NCBI RefSeq assembly: GCF_003369915.1
Contig: NC_046675.1
Location: 1,674,001 to 1,738,000 of the forward strand
Direction: 5' to 3'
Length of the DNA: 64,000 nucleotides
Source of the DNA: Drosophila miranda
Lineage: Eukaryota > Arthropoda > Insecta > Diptera > Drosophilidae
Position numbers and translations under genes: made by a program. Numbering within the stretch: position 1 is the first letter of the stretch; each line of letters starts with the position of its first letter. Shown here piece after piece: positions 22,001-33,599 of this stretch. The notes under the pieces are model-generated. The model saw only the letters and a list, made by a program, of their open reading frames with translations. It was not told the DNA's origin and did not search any database.

Positions 22001-25000
22001 AAATAATTTGAAATTATTTATTTCCAATATAAATATTTCCCATAAATTTAATAAATATTCCCAAAGTGAATTCTATTTAATTTCGCCATTTTTTGTATTT
22101 AAAAACCGAATATGTACTTGTAAATATGGGTCGGGTTTTTCTGAGTGTAGCCCATACACGAGTAGCATCTGTTTACACAGCACATGAGCAAATCTGTGTC
22201 TGTGTGTCGCGATTTCTTTACATGCCTTTTGCCTCTTTTCGCTTTGTGCCACACGCAGCAGCAGCAGCAACAACAAGAAGATCTTCTCTACCTTATACAA
22301 ATTATGTGGTACGAGTATCGGTATCGAAGCTTTTCGGTCGATGATTTTGTCCGTCCGTCTGTCTATCTGTCTGTCGTCTTCCCTCGCTCCTTGCCCCTGC
22401 CCCCTGCCCCCTGCACCCTGCTTGTTGCATGCTGTCTCTTGGGCCATGTTTGCTTGATCAATTTGCTCTCGGTTTCTCCCGCCACTCCCCTGCACTCCGC
22501 TGCACTCTGCTGCTGCTGCTGCCTCTCTGATTTATTATTACACTGGAAGTCATTGAAAAAGTCAAGTAGCCTTAATTTTAATTATATATACAATACATGC
22601 ATATGTATGGGTATGTACTATGTATGTACATGTTGATGGGAATACATATGCATGTATTTATGTGGGGTTTGTGCATCTCATGGGCATGCATTTAAGCAAA
22701 AGTAAGGCAATTTGATGTCTCAATTCAGCATCAGGTAGGAGCATTGTCAGATTGAGGAACCTGCTGGATGTGGAAGGTCTTTAGCATGAGATTCGCTTAA
22801 ATCAAGTTCAAAGGTTGCCATACGATTGATTCTGATGCATAATTTATTCATTTTATTGAACCATTTTATTGATTTCTCGATCTCGATCGACTAGCACTTA
22901 TCCTTCCACCTGCACCTTGTCACCACATATCGATGGAAATTGCTCCAGAACAAAGTTCCTTCGGGTACCACTAACAAAAAGTGTCTTAGAAATCCCTTTA
23001 TTCTACCCGTTTCTGGGTTTGACCATGATCCATCATCATGATACATCATTTTACTACTGATTCACAGAGAAAAGAAGCGGGAATCATCGGAAAACATCCC
23101 ACAGGTGGAGATCTCCATATTTTCGGGGGTTGCGCAACAGTGCCTCTTCAGAGTATTTGGGAAAAAAGATTAAAGATTATTAAAGATCTGTATACCAAAT
23201 GGTCGAAGTGTAATATGGTCTTGTTTTAGTAATAATTCACACTGATACACAACCGACTAGCTCGATCCATTGGATTCCATTAGATAATTATTATAATGTG
23301 GAATTAGTTGAACTTATTAACGATATCGTTATTGGATATTAATGCCTTTCTACTGCCTTTTTTCCTAAGTCTCAATCTATCCTTAGTGATAGCTAAGACG
23401 ATCTATCAGTCACCAACAATCCCTTTCAGTATTGACTCATATCTCTGATCATCTGGTACTTTCTCGCTTATCAGATCGAGACCTTGATCCATCCATCACG
23501 TTGTTACTTGTGATTCCAAACGCATCCCTTTGATTGATACATCAATCGACATGTATAACAATAATTATGCTTAAAGCGTACATGTACTGCGCCCTATCTG
23601 CATCCGATCAGCCCATTCCCTCGCCCCAAGAGGGGGGATTGTCGTTGGGTTGGGTGTGTCAGAGTTAGAGGAACTTCTTCTGTGCAGTGAGGATTTTTCC
23701 ACGATTCGTACATCTATTGTCCAGCTTGAAACGTGTCTGTGCCTCTTTGTTTGCTCTCCATTCCTATGTTGCATTACTCATACGTCATGTGGCCGCTGAA
23801 GTGAACGTCATGAATGCAATTCTAGAGTCGTTTGGTTTGGCTTTGTTGCTTGCTTTGGCTGTATTTTTATTGATTTTAATTTAACACAAATTGCTTTTGT
23901 TGCTGCCTCAATAGACTAGAATTGATTGTTTCTGCCTGGTACCGGAGAATGGGACTGGGGAATGTGGGGAATGTGCTAAATGCTGGGCGAACCATAGCGG
24001 AAATATTCAAACCATTTTCCTTTCCCTATTCCTTATTGCAGATTAAAAGCGAAGAAGTCGTAGAGGCCTACATCGAACGCTGTCGGCAGGTGAGAGCCAC
24101 TTCCAAAGGAGCTGGGCACGGATGCTGGGCACTGTACTAATGGAATGCATGTTCCTTTACAGGTGAACCCACTGATCAATGCCATTGTCCAGGATCGATT
24201 CGAGGAGGCGCTGGAAGAGGCCCGCGAGATAGACAATGTCATCGCCATGGGCATCAACAGCGTGGAGTCGATGGAGGAGCATACGCCCCTGCTGGGCATT
24301 CCGGTGACCGTCAAGGAGAGCATCGCCGTCAAGGGCATGACCAATCAGGCGGGTCGGGTGTTCAAGACCCCGCAGATCGCCAAATCAGATGCCCCCGTGG
24401 TGGAGCAGATCAAGCGCTGTGGCGGCATCATAATGCTCGTGTCCAACACTCCCGAACTGTGTCTGCTCTGGGAGACGTACAACAATGTGACGGGGCAGAC
24501 CAAGAATCCGTACGATCTGAAGCGCACGCCGGGTGGCTCCTCGGGCGGGGAGGCGGCCCTGCTGGCGAGCGGAGCCTCGCTGCTGGGCCTCACGTCGGAC
24601 ATTGGCGGCTCCTCGCGACTGCCGGCCATGTTCAGTGGCATCTGGGGCCACAAGCCCACGCCGTATGCCGTCTCGTTCCGGGGCCATCATCCGACGAGCG
24701 ATTTTCCCAAATGGGGAGACTTTTTCACCATCGCTCCGATGACGCGGTATGCCAAGGATCTGCCGCTCCTGCTCAAGTGCATGAGCGATCCCACGGGACC
24801 GAAGCTGACTCTGGACAAGGAGATCAGTGCCCACGGCATCCGGTTCTTCTTCATGGACAACGACGGGCCCTCAGGCATGATGCGGCCGCTCAGCCGGGAC
24901 CTGCATGCGGCCATCAATCGGGTGGCCAGCGACTTCAATGCCGAGCGGGTGAACATACGGAAGATGAAGTGGTCCCTGGACATCTCCCTGTCGGCGATGC

Positions 25001-25602
25001 TGACCATGAAGAACATCGAGACGATTTACCACAAGACCGAGGAGGGGGAGCAGCCCAAGACCGTGTGCAAGGAGACGGTCAAGTACTTTTTCGGCTGCTC
25101 GGACAGCATTCTGCCGTCGGTGATATTCGGCCACCTGCAGAACTTCATGAAGATCATTCCCAATTCGCGGCACAAGCATCTGGCCAGCATCATTGAGGCG
25201 CTCAAGACTGAATTCAAGGAGATGCTCGGCAACGACGGCGTCTTCCTCTACCCGACCTTCCCAAACACGGCGCACCAGCACTACCAGATCTACCACAAGC
25301 TGCTGGAGCCCATGTACATGGCCATCTTCAATACGCTGGGCCTGCCGGTGACCAACTGCATGATCGGCCTGGATCACCGCAATCTGCCCATGGGCATTCA
25401 GGTGGTGGCCAATCCCGGCCAGGATCATCTCTGTCTGGCCGTGGCCCGTGAGATGGAGCGCCGCTACGGCGGCTGGGTGCGTCCTCCCTCCGAGGATAGC
25501 CACAGTAGCAGCAGCAACAGCAACGGAGGGGGCAACGGAGGGGGCAACGGAGGGGGAAACGGAGGGGGCAACGGGGCAAGCAGCAGCAGCAAGCGTGGCT
25601 AG
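19021..25602 (+). CDS. Fatty-acid amide hydrolase 2-like amidase
   Basis: Amidase-signature serine hydrolase that would cleave fatty acid amides at a membrane. Exons 19021-19185, 24042-24089 and 24163-25602 join at phase 0 to 550 aa. The N-terminus has a hydrophobic anchor (SAMIVFSWFVVPYSRY). The Ser-cisSer-Lys triad is visible: Lys122 in PVTVKES, Ser197 in TPGGSSGGE and Ser221 in TSDIGGSSR. The spacing (75 and 24 residues) equals that of mammalian FAAH (Lys142, Ser217, Ser241). The tail carries four to five GGGN repeats between poly-Ser tracts, which is unusual for the family. Flies have several FAAH2 paralogues and I cannot tell which this is. A short middle exon (16 aa) sits after a 4.9-kb intron. 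Poly(A) signal AATAAA at 26095-26100. Confidence 0.9.
19186..24041 (+). other. First intron of the FAAH2-like gene (4.9 kb)
   Basis: Non-coding. Holds CAG/CAA repeats near 19312-19331, a 7-bp GGTCGTC tandem repeat at 19441-19472, T-rich runs near 20740 and 21290, and pyrimidine-rich tracts near 22360-22430. No nested gene, tRNA or transposon could be recognised. Confidence 0.6.
19441..19472 (+). repeat. Tandem GGTCGTC repeat
   Basis: About four and a half exact copies of a 7-bp unit within the amidase intron. Confidence 0.9.
25518..25575 (+). repeat. In-frame 12-bp repeat GGGGGCAACGGA in the amidase C-terminus
   Basis: Four to five near-perfect 12-bp units encode repeated GGNG. Unit number is likely to vary between alleles because changes keep frame. 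Confidence 0.85.
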
Positions 25603-28501
25603 CCATCCTGCGGGAGCAAAGGCTTTGTCCCTACGTGATTCTTTTGTACTTCGTTTTGTTTGTAGCTAATTGTATGTAAAATGGTCCATCATTTAGGAAA
25701 CCTTTAGAAAGAGACTTTGAGCGGACTTAGACAAAGCACAGTTATCAGCTGAAGCAGTTGAATGGAATCCCCAATCGCCACCTCTACCGCACACATCATC
25801 TTTAGAGCCTCTTCGAAATTCCACGTCTCGAACTTCATTCTCCATTGTACTATTGTATTAAATTATTAAATGTCAACCAATCTCCAATCTTTTACATCGT
25901 ATTATCTAACTCTATATACTATATATGTAAATATTCCGTCTAGCTTCTAAGTCTTAGGTTTATGCCCCACTCATGGCAAAGATCGATAAAAAAAAAACCA
26001 TTCTGTATGTATTGTATGTGAATATTTTTGTAGCAGTCACTGTCGAATCAACGAAAAACCGACAACTATTTTGGCCCAAGAACAAAATGTGTTGAATAAA
26101 CATAAACAGAAAACTAACCGAAAATTCACAACTAATTTATAAGACTTCTATGGCGCAATACCCCAAAAAGAAGTTGGCCTCCGCTCGAAGCTGCTTAGCT
26201 GGGCATCGGCCAGACAGCGGGCCACGGGGGGAGATAGGAGTTCCAACTGCATGGAAAATTGGGCTCAGTATCTACGAAAATACAGCTACTGGGGAGACAA
26301 TACATCTGCAATATCTGCAAACAAACAAGTAAGTAACTAACTACTACCGCTACTAGTGCAGGCAAGCATTATAAACGGTTCCACTTGGCTGGCTCCCGAG
26401 CACAGAGACCAGCGGAACCTGTACACTGGAAAAAATGAATAGTATTTAAGAAGAAAATCCCAAACCAAAGAACCTCTACACTGAAACAAAATTCATAATA
26501 CTCTAAGGACGGACATAGTTTTTTTTTGCAAATCATTCTGACATTTTCACAGTTATCACTTGGTGTCATTTTCATGGCACATAAATAATATTAATTATGG
26601 CCAAGAGTGGCATTTATTTTTATGATTTAGAGATTTTGTATTTTCTGTGCTGGTTCCAGGCCGGCCAATTCTTATCTCAAAAGCCTTAATCGTGCGCATG
26701 CGCAGCCGTTTCCCAGCCTCAAATTTATTTCTGTCATTTCTGAGTTTCTGCCGAAATTTAGACAGATTTTACTGGCCAGGCCCCAGGCGCAGAGCGCAGA
26801 GCACAGGCACTTGCCGCATTTAGCATTGCATTTGGTTAGTTTTTTTGAGTTTCTATTACAAAAAAAAAACATTGTGTGTGTTGTTGTGTGTGTTTTTTTG
26901 GCTTTTGGAGTAGCTCAAGGTTTTGCCAATATGGCTTGCGCAATTCCGCTGCTGCCGCCGCCACTATGAACGTGTTATTTGGCCAAAACATCGGAGGTAA
27001 CTTCAAATTCTTGCTTAAGAATGTGGTGGCCGTTGGGGTGGGGGCGCTCTGAAATGCTCTGGCCAATGCCATTCGAAAACCTGGTGAAAATTATCTTGTG
27101 TCTTGAAAAATTAGGTGAAAACCTTTTCATTTGTCTTCAATCGAGAAGGAGGGGGAGGAGGTGGAGGGAGAGGCCTTACGAGGGGAAAACCAAGCAGCAT
27201 GACGACCAAATTGATGAAAACATCAAGTCAAGCTTCCACTACCTGTTGAGCCGTTGAATTAGCTGGAAGCAGAGACAGCTCCAGAGCCTCTCTTTGTCTT
27301 TGCTCTCTGCCTCGCTGGAACGTGTGTTCCAGCTGCTTACCTGGAACAACTGGCTGAGAGCGCGTTCCAGAGAGCAGAAACAGTTTCAAATGTCAGCTAA
27401 GCGCGGGACTGAGAGAATCTGGAAACTGTACAAAACGTCGAGCCCAGGGTTCAGGCGCCTACCTGCTATACTAATCTATGTAATATATAGTTTACAAATA
27501 AACACATATCTCGCTCTGCCACTGATAGACTGCTCTTGACACTTATAATTGTTTGTGGAAATTGTATAGAAAACCCTCCCTCAATACAGTCCAGTCCGCC
27601 CCTGACTGACCAATCTCAGGTATGTATGTACTCTTATCAATTTGTTGTTGGCGTTTGCCTTGGATGCGATGCCGAATTTACAGCCGAAGTCAGCAATTGC
27701 TGACAGGCAGAGCAACGGAGAGAGGGAGAGACCGGAGAGAGACTGCTCTGACCGGAGAAGCGGAAATGTCATTCCAGTCTTTCGGCATTCCAGCCAAGCC
27801 TGGCCATGGCTACGGCTACGTCGGCCGAGCATGTCATTTCATCGTTCATTTGAAAACTGAATCGAGCAGCGAGCGGTTGTGTCTTGTCCCAAACGCAGTC
27901 CCCTAGTCTTCTATCTATCTATAAGTAGCTGTAACGCCAGTCTGACTGTACTAATAATTGGAACCCTTGAACTCTACGCATTTGAGGTGACAAATCAAAC
28001 TGCATATTTGTTTACCGTGATCTACGTAGAGAGATTAAAACTGTGTCGATTACCGTGTTAAATCAACTGAATATTAAGTGTGATCTTAACCCCGTAAGAC
28101 TCAGACACGTGTTACTAACGGATTCCCATTCCGTTAGTCACCCGATTCTATATGCAATCCGTTCGATGCCACGTGCTTGCCCCACACGCAACGTGTTGGC
28201 AGAGGCGAAAGATTATTATATTTGCGATTAACTGCGATTAACTAGATTAACTGCGATTGAGACAGACACGCTCCAGCTTGGTTTTCTCGACAAACTCTAT
28301 ATTTAATGCTGAATCTATGTACATAGTCCAGAAAGTTACTAAATTTACTTGTAGCAGCTGCAGGAACAATTCTAAATTATGTATACTTAGGCGAGCATTT
28401 AAACTTTAATGCTTAACATAAACAATTTTCGATGAAGAAAAACAATACGAAGAAATGGAAAATGTGATGGCGTGGGGCACGTGTCAAGAAGTTAGGGAAG
28501 A
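25603..28501. other. 3' flank of the amidase gene and spacer before TFAM
   Basis: The amidase 3'UTR runs to about 26.1 kb. The rest is a mix of AT-rich stretches with short poly-A and T runs (for example near 26850). I see no coding gene, tRNA or recognisable transposon. Confidence 0.5.
26095..26100 (+). terminator. Poly(A) signal of the FAAH2-like gene
   Basis: AATAAA about 490 bp after the stop codon. Confidence 0.5.
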
Positions 28502-29414
28502 TTACTTCTCTTTGACAGGCTGGGCCTTGCGGGTCTTTGGCTCGGGGGGATCAATCAGGTTGCCGTGGCGCACAACATCGATGTGGCCCAGACGTATCAT
28601 TTTCTCCTCCCAAACGGATATGGCTTTTCTGCAAAACGAAACATTAGCAAATGTTGTACACGTTAACTGAGAGCATAACCCACTTGTAGATCTCGAGCTC
28701 CTTGCGTGTTTCTTGAATGTAGACGGCCTTTTCGGCATCGGAGAGGCGGGACCACTTGGCCGTCGTCTTCTGATGCCACTCACGGTACGTTTGCTGTGGC
28801 GTTTGCGGGGTATTCACGCGCTCACTGATGATGAAGCGCAGGAAGGCTGAGGCCGGCTTCTTGGGGCGTCCAAGTTCTTTGACCCGCTTGCGCAGTTGCC
28901 GGCGCTCTTTGGCTTCGCCAATGTCCTTCTTCAGCTGCTTTATGCCGGCACGCTGCTCGTCGGTTAGCGTAGCGTCGTACTTTGTGCGCTGCTCAAGGTA
29001 CACCTGCTGGTCCTTCTTAAACTCGACCTGTAGACGCTCCTTCAGATTGGTATCTGCATCCACCCAGCTCTTTGCCAGTTGACGAACCACCTCAATGGTG
29101 GTTATGGTCGGATTGGTAGCTATCAGCTTTGGTCGCATCTCACGCATGAATCGGAAATAGGGGGTCAGCGGCTTCTTGGGGCGGGGAGGAAGCCCCACTT
29201 GCTCCTCGACTGTCTTTGACTGTTGAACGGGACTGTTGCTGAGGTTGGCAACGGCTAGGGGTCTGTTGGCGCAGGTTGTTGTGGGTGTAAATTGTTTGTC
29301 GATTTGAATAGGAACTGCAGATGAGTCTTGATTTTTGGCTACAACTTGCCTGACTTTGTTGATTAGCGACCCGATGATGGACCCCCGCGACAGTAGCGTT
29401 GTTGTAAAGATCAT
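28502..29414 (-). CDS. TFAM: Mitochondrial transcription factor A
   Basis: TFAM packages mtDNA and activates mitochondrial promoters. Exons 28684-29414 and 28502-28628 join in frame (IYK|KAISVWEEK) to 285 aa. Two HMG boxes are clear: box 1 at about 77-147 (PPRPKKPLTPYFRFMREMRP) and box 2 at about 182-244 (GRPKKPASAFLRFIISERVN). A basic linker (KERRQLRKRVKEL) joins them, and a short charged tail follows. N-terminal residues 1-40 are Thr/Ser/Arg-containing and could be the presequence. I chose the ATG before IFTTTLLSRG. As I recall the D. melanogaster protein is somewhat shorter, so a small N-terminal intron that I could not place is possible. Lon, the protease known to degrade free TFAM, lies 18 kb away. 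Confidence 0.92.
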
Positions 29415-29756
29415 TTTTAGGATTTGTTCTCCTGCTGTGGCGCTTTGAACAGACTTCTGTAGCTTCTTTAAACTTTGTACTACAGATATTGTTGTCGACT
29501 GAAAAGGCACAGAAAACTTGTTGCTTTTGTTGTTAATAAGATTTACGTAAAAAATGCGGCATTTGATGGATGTAGAGCTGCCACCTTGTCGTTAGTTTTA
29601 CAGTAAACATCGCCTCGACTTACAGCGATAGCTTCGATATATTCACGAAGCTGCAGAGTTGCCATGTTACAGCTGTTGCTGCCTGCAGTTAACCTGAAAT
29701 TTATTATTGGCGAGGCTTTATTGTTTAAAACACCCAGGATAAACGGCCTACTCAAG
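29415..29756. promoter_or_regulatory. Shared 342-bp divergent promoter of TFAM and the OVCA2-type esterase
   Basis: The two start codons are 342 bp apart on opposite strands. Imperfect DRE-like words (GCGATAGC, TTCGATAT) occur near 29625-29640. Longer in-frame leaders exist on the esterase side, with an ATG at 29664, but they lack family sequence. Confidence 0.5.
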
Positions 29757-30691
29757 ATGACCAACAATGATGCAGCAGTAGAAGCTCCTAGTTCGAGTCG
29801 TGCTAGCTCCAGTAAACAGCAGCCCAAATTGGAAATCACCGAGAAAGTGCGCGTCCTTTGCCTTCACGGATACCGCCAAGACGGGGATGCATTCAAAAAC
29901 AAATTAGGATCATTCCGAAAATTTACTTCAAAATATGCCGAATTTGTGTTCATCTCTGCGCCGCACATTGCAGCACCGCTAGAGTCCGCCGCCGAGCCGG
30001 TTCCAGAGCAGCGCAGTTGGTGGGCCAACAAAGATGATGGCACATTCAAGGGCACCAACAAGGGGGGACCGGCTTTTGGCTTCCAAGACAGTCTGCGCCT
30101 TGTGGAAGAGGCCTGGAAGACGCAAGGACCGTTCCAAGGACTCCTTGGGTTTTCCCAAGGGGCCTGCTTCGTGGGTTTGATTTGTGGTCTGGCCAAAAAA
30201 AAGTGTAAGTAGATCTTGATCGGACGAATTCATCAACAGTCGGATAATATCAAATTTCTACCCTTCTAGTGACATCCATCCGGCCTGAGTTTGCTGTGCT
30301 TTCCTCGGGCTTTGTGTCCGGCAGCCTGGTGCATATGAGTGCCTACGAAGAGCCTGTCAGCATACCCACCCTCCATATCTATGGCTCAAGCGATGAAATC
30401 ATACCCAAAGACATGAGCGCATTGCTGACGTCACACTTCAAGAACGTCGAGGTCCTGGAGCACGGCGGCGGCCACTACTTTCCGGCCACGGCGCAGCAGA
30501 AGCAGACGTACATCAACTTCTTTCAAGATCGGCTGCAGGAGTACTTGGAGCATTTGGAGCTGCAGCAGAGCAGCAGTGTCTCGTTCATCGAGAGCGGGGC
30601 GGAGGACAACGACGACGATGGCGATGCGAACGATGCTGAGGTGGCCGCTGCAACGGCGGCCGCCGGCTCGGATCTGGACGATAGTGATTAG
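29757..30691 (+). CDS. CG5412: OVCA2/FSH1-family serine hydrolase (esterase, CG5412 type)
   Basis: Alpha/beta hydrolase of the OVCA2 group, esterases acting on acyl esters. Exons 29757-30204 and 30270-30691 join in frame (KKK|LTSIRPEF) to 289 aa. The domain begins at VRVLCLHGYRQDGDAFKNKL. The triad reads as Ser133 (GFSQG), Asp191 (YGSSDEIIP) and His218 (HGGGHYFP). The C-terminal 50 residues are acidic and Ala-rich, ending DLDDSD, beyond the catalytic domain. I start at the ATG before TNNDAAVEAPSSS; a longer in-frame start at 29664 has no family support. Poly(A) signal AATAAA at 30770-30775. Symbol follows the D. melanogaster orthologue as I recall it. Confidence 0.93.
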
Positions 30692-31381
30692 CTGATTTTG
30701 TTTCTTTCTTCGTTTTTAATAATAATTAAATCTTATTATTACAAAAATAATAATTTTAATTTAAATTATAATAAAATAGTTAGGAGCCCAATAATTTTGT
30801 TGAAATATTCACCGTTTTCACTGCTTTTCTGGCTGTAGTAGGATTTAGTATTGAGGATTGCAATAGCTTTTAACTTTTTTTATGACTGTGTATTTTTTTC
30901 TTCAACAAATTCGTATTAATTCCATAATAAAGAAAAATAAATTGTGGGTAAAGGTTAAAGCCGAATATTTAAAATCCCATTCCAAGAGTACAATAATTTT
31001 GTATTAGAATCAGTATTGTTCCTTTCTAAAAAAACAACGAAAAAATGCATATTTAGCTATTGTGGCTGCAGATGTTGTTTTGTCTGTAGTTGATTCGGTT
31101 TTCAGAGTAGAAATCGTAGTACAATTCGAAACATATTGCATTGCATCGAGCGCTTGACTTCGTGTTTTTTTCTTCGTGGTTTTTGTTTTTCTTCTTGTAT
31201 ATTTGTATGGGACAAGCGAGAGCAACAGCGACAGCGTAGACCTAGATCTAGATCTGATAGTAGTTGCCCCAGTTTGTCTGGAGACAAGTTATCCCTCGCA
31301 TGCAACGGATAGCAGGGACATGCCTGTGACTGCTGCTGCTGCTGCTCATGATGGATGTTATGTATGGTTTGGGATTCTATT
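30692..31381. other. Convergent 3' flanks of the esterase and Elongin B
   Basis: Very AT-rich. Carries the esterase poly(A) signal (30770-30775) and, toward the right, the Elongin B 3'UTR. A CTGCTGCTG run occurs at about 31330. No gene seen. Confidence 0.6.
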
Positions 31382-32266
31382 TTATGCGACTGCCTCCTGT
31401 CCGTTTGAGGCTTCTTGGTTTTTCATCACTTCTGGTAAGTCGGGTGGTGCTGAGTATGGCGTCATATCCAGTGTTTCAAAGTCGCCCATGTCGTTTCTAG
31501 AAAAAAGAAAAGAAACAAATTCCATCAGATCCAGCTGCTAATCAGTGTCTCAACCCATTCAATGGCTTCGGCTCGAAGGGGAGCAGGGACACGTGCACAG
31601 ACAGCTGATAACCTGCTTATCAGCGATTCTCGAGCGAGCTTCCTACCTGAATGTCAAGCCCAGTTGCGCCGGCGACTGTGCCTTCGCCGTGGATACCGTC
31701 ACGCCGTACTCCTGCAACGTGCTGTCATCCTCCATAATGTCGTTGTCCTGGTTGTACAACCGCTGATCGACGACTTGTACTTTTAGAATGCCTAAAAAAA
31801 CAATCAAATTACTTAATAATCAATCTTTGTTTTCGTGCAAACTACAACAAATGAAACAACGAACAAATCGCTGCTCTATAAATAGGAACAAACAAGAATA
31901 CACCGACACACGCTCGCTCACCTTCAATCATACGTTTCAGCTCGGCAACGGTAGTGTTCTCTTTGGCATCCGTGAAAATCGTCGTCTTTTGCCGTCTGAT
32001 CATGAGGAACACGTCCTGTAAGGGAGGAGAGTGGCATTAGCAAAAGGTTCGTTTCGGTCAAAGTTCAGTGATTCAACCAGCGGCAGCGACGACGACGACA
32101 GCGCGAGGCACGGTACGGCACTTTTGTATGTCACGATTATTCACTCGGCACGTCCGCGTGTGCGTGCCTGTATGTGTGAGCGTGTACATATGTATATGAT
32201 GCGCCGAAAGTCGTCGTCCTGCAGCTGCTCAAGGGCCGGGGCCGGCTTTGGGGGCACGCTCACCAT
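31382..32266 (-). CDS. EloB: Elongin B
   Basis: Ubiquitin-like partner of Elongin C. Found in the Elongin elongation complex and in Cullin-2/5 ubiquitin ligases (VHL and SOCS box). Four coding exons (32264-32266, 31922-32015, 31647-31791, 31382-31496) give 118 aa, the normal length. The first coding exon is just the ATG, directly followed by a GTGAGC donor. The product starts [20 protein letters not shown], with [19 protein letters not shown] and [19 protein letters not shown] typical of Elongin B. The tail is [20 protein letters not shown]. The ATG-only exon is the sole in-frame Met I can find with a suitable donor. Upstream lie motif 1/6 repeat copies pointing the same way. Confidence 0.95.
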
Positions 32267-33599
32267 GTTGCCAAAAGTTTGTTTTGTTAGTTGCCTTTTG
32301 TTTACTACTGCAAGTGCGAGAAGGTTACTACAACTACGTTGTTGTTGGTACTGCTGCTGTGCTGTTGTTGGCGCTGGACGATACTTCTGTGGCGTGGGCG
32401 GCGCTTCCTTTGGCGGTGGTTCGATCGGCTGGATTTTAACTATTATGCCCCCCCTTTGCAGAGCGCTACTACTACAATCTCTTGATCTTTGTCGAGAGTT
32501 TGTAGGTCCAGTTTGTGCCAATTTTAAGACGTGCAACAGCTTTCCGCTCTTTTCCCCGCACTTGTAAGTTTTCGTTTTTACGATTTTGTCAGGCCTATTC
32601 TGTTCAGTGACCGACCCTCAGAAATATACCGAAACTACGTCACATATTTCAAAATATACCGTAAATATACTGACGAATTATTTGTATTCAAGTTGCATCA
32701 TATTCCTCGTTTGGATATTCCGTGGAATATTATATTACAATTTCTACAAGACTGGTTAATTTTAAGTTCTCATCTTTACTGGTTTGTTTATAATATATGG
32801 GTTAAGCCAAACCGGTCAACGAAAATTTCCACTAAATCTTACATGGTAACCACACACTAACTACACACTGTCTACAAATTAACTACATGTTCATGTAATT
32901 ATCAAAGGCGACACCTAGAGGCGAAATGTGTACGTTTCAAAAATGTTTGTCATTTTTTCCATATAAGCCCCATGGAAGCGCCAGTGTAAAAACCTCCGTT
33001 ATCCACTTTTTGAAATGCCTCTTTTCCCGACATTTTTGGAATAATTGAGTTCGATCCGATTCAGTACTCAATGTGGCCTGGGACATGGCTCTAAGTGGCA
33101 TTTCTACACGGTTTCTACATTGGCGCATTTGACTAGTGCGTGAGTCCAAACAGCATCTTACAAAATACTGGAAAATACTATGAAAAGAATAAAATTTGCA
33201 AGGTGTGCGAGCTAGACGTGGTGGCAAGAAAATCAGTGTGACCGCGGATTTATCGTCAAAATATGCCGTCCGACACTCAGAAATATAGCGAAAATTCTCT
33301 TTTCAAAATATACCGTAAATATACCGATGAAAAAAGTAACAGTCCAGTTTAACGACTTGAGGTAAATGCCGAAAAATATTACTGTTTATAATGATTGGAA
33401 ATCGTATTCCTCGATTTTTATATTCGATTTGATATTAATACTAATACCTGAACACATAACACTACTAATTAATCAGTTTTCTGTTAAAATACATTTAATT
33501 TCGTATTGCTGTAGCCCTGGTTCACCGCAAAAAAGGGGCTAAAAGATACCTAACCAACTGTCAGTGTCACTTTTTTCCCCGTCTGCTTGTTGCCACGAA
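32267..33599. other. Intergenic region between divergent Elongin B and SRP14
   Basis: Beyond copy C, the stretch at 32267-32600 is the probable Elongin B 5'UTR. The last 150 bp before SRP14 should contain its promoter, but no motif 1 or DRE is evident there. A 27-codon minus-strand ORF at 32950-33033 is discussed under findings. Confidence 0.5.
32610..33450 (-). repeat. Motif 1/6 promoter-like repeat, copy C (two arms plus central segment)
   Basis: Arm C1 (about 32610-32740) has motif 6 cores and the flank GACGAATTATTTGTATTCAA. Its motif 1 seems to be truncated to CAGTG. A segment at about 32995-33233 matches copy A. Motif 1 on the minus strand lies at 33234-33243, then arm C2 with motif 6 cores to about 33320 and a TATTCCTCGATTTTTATATT flank to about 33450. 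The whole lies upstream of Elongin B and is oriented toward it. Confidence 0.72.

Noticed and set aside
29664-29756. Longer esterase start MLQLLLPAVNLKF
   Set aside because: The added 31 residues lack family support; the internal ATG at 29757 matches the OVCA2-type N-terminus I recall.
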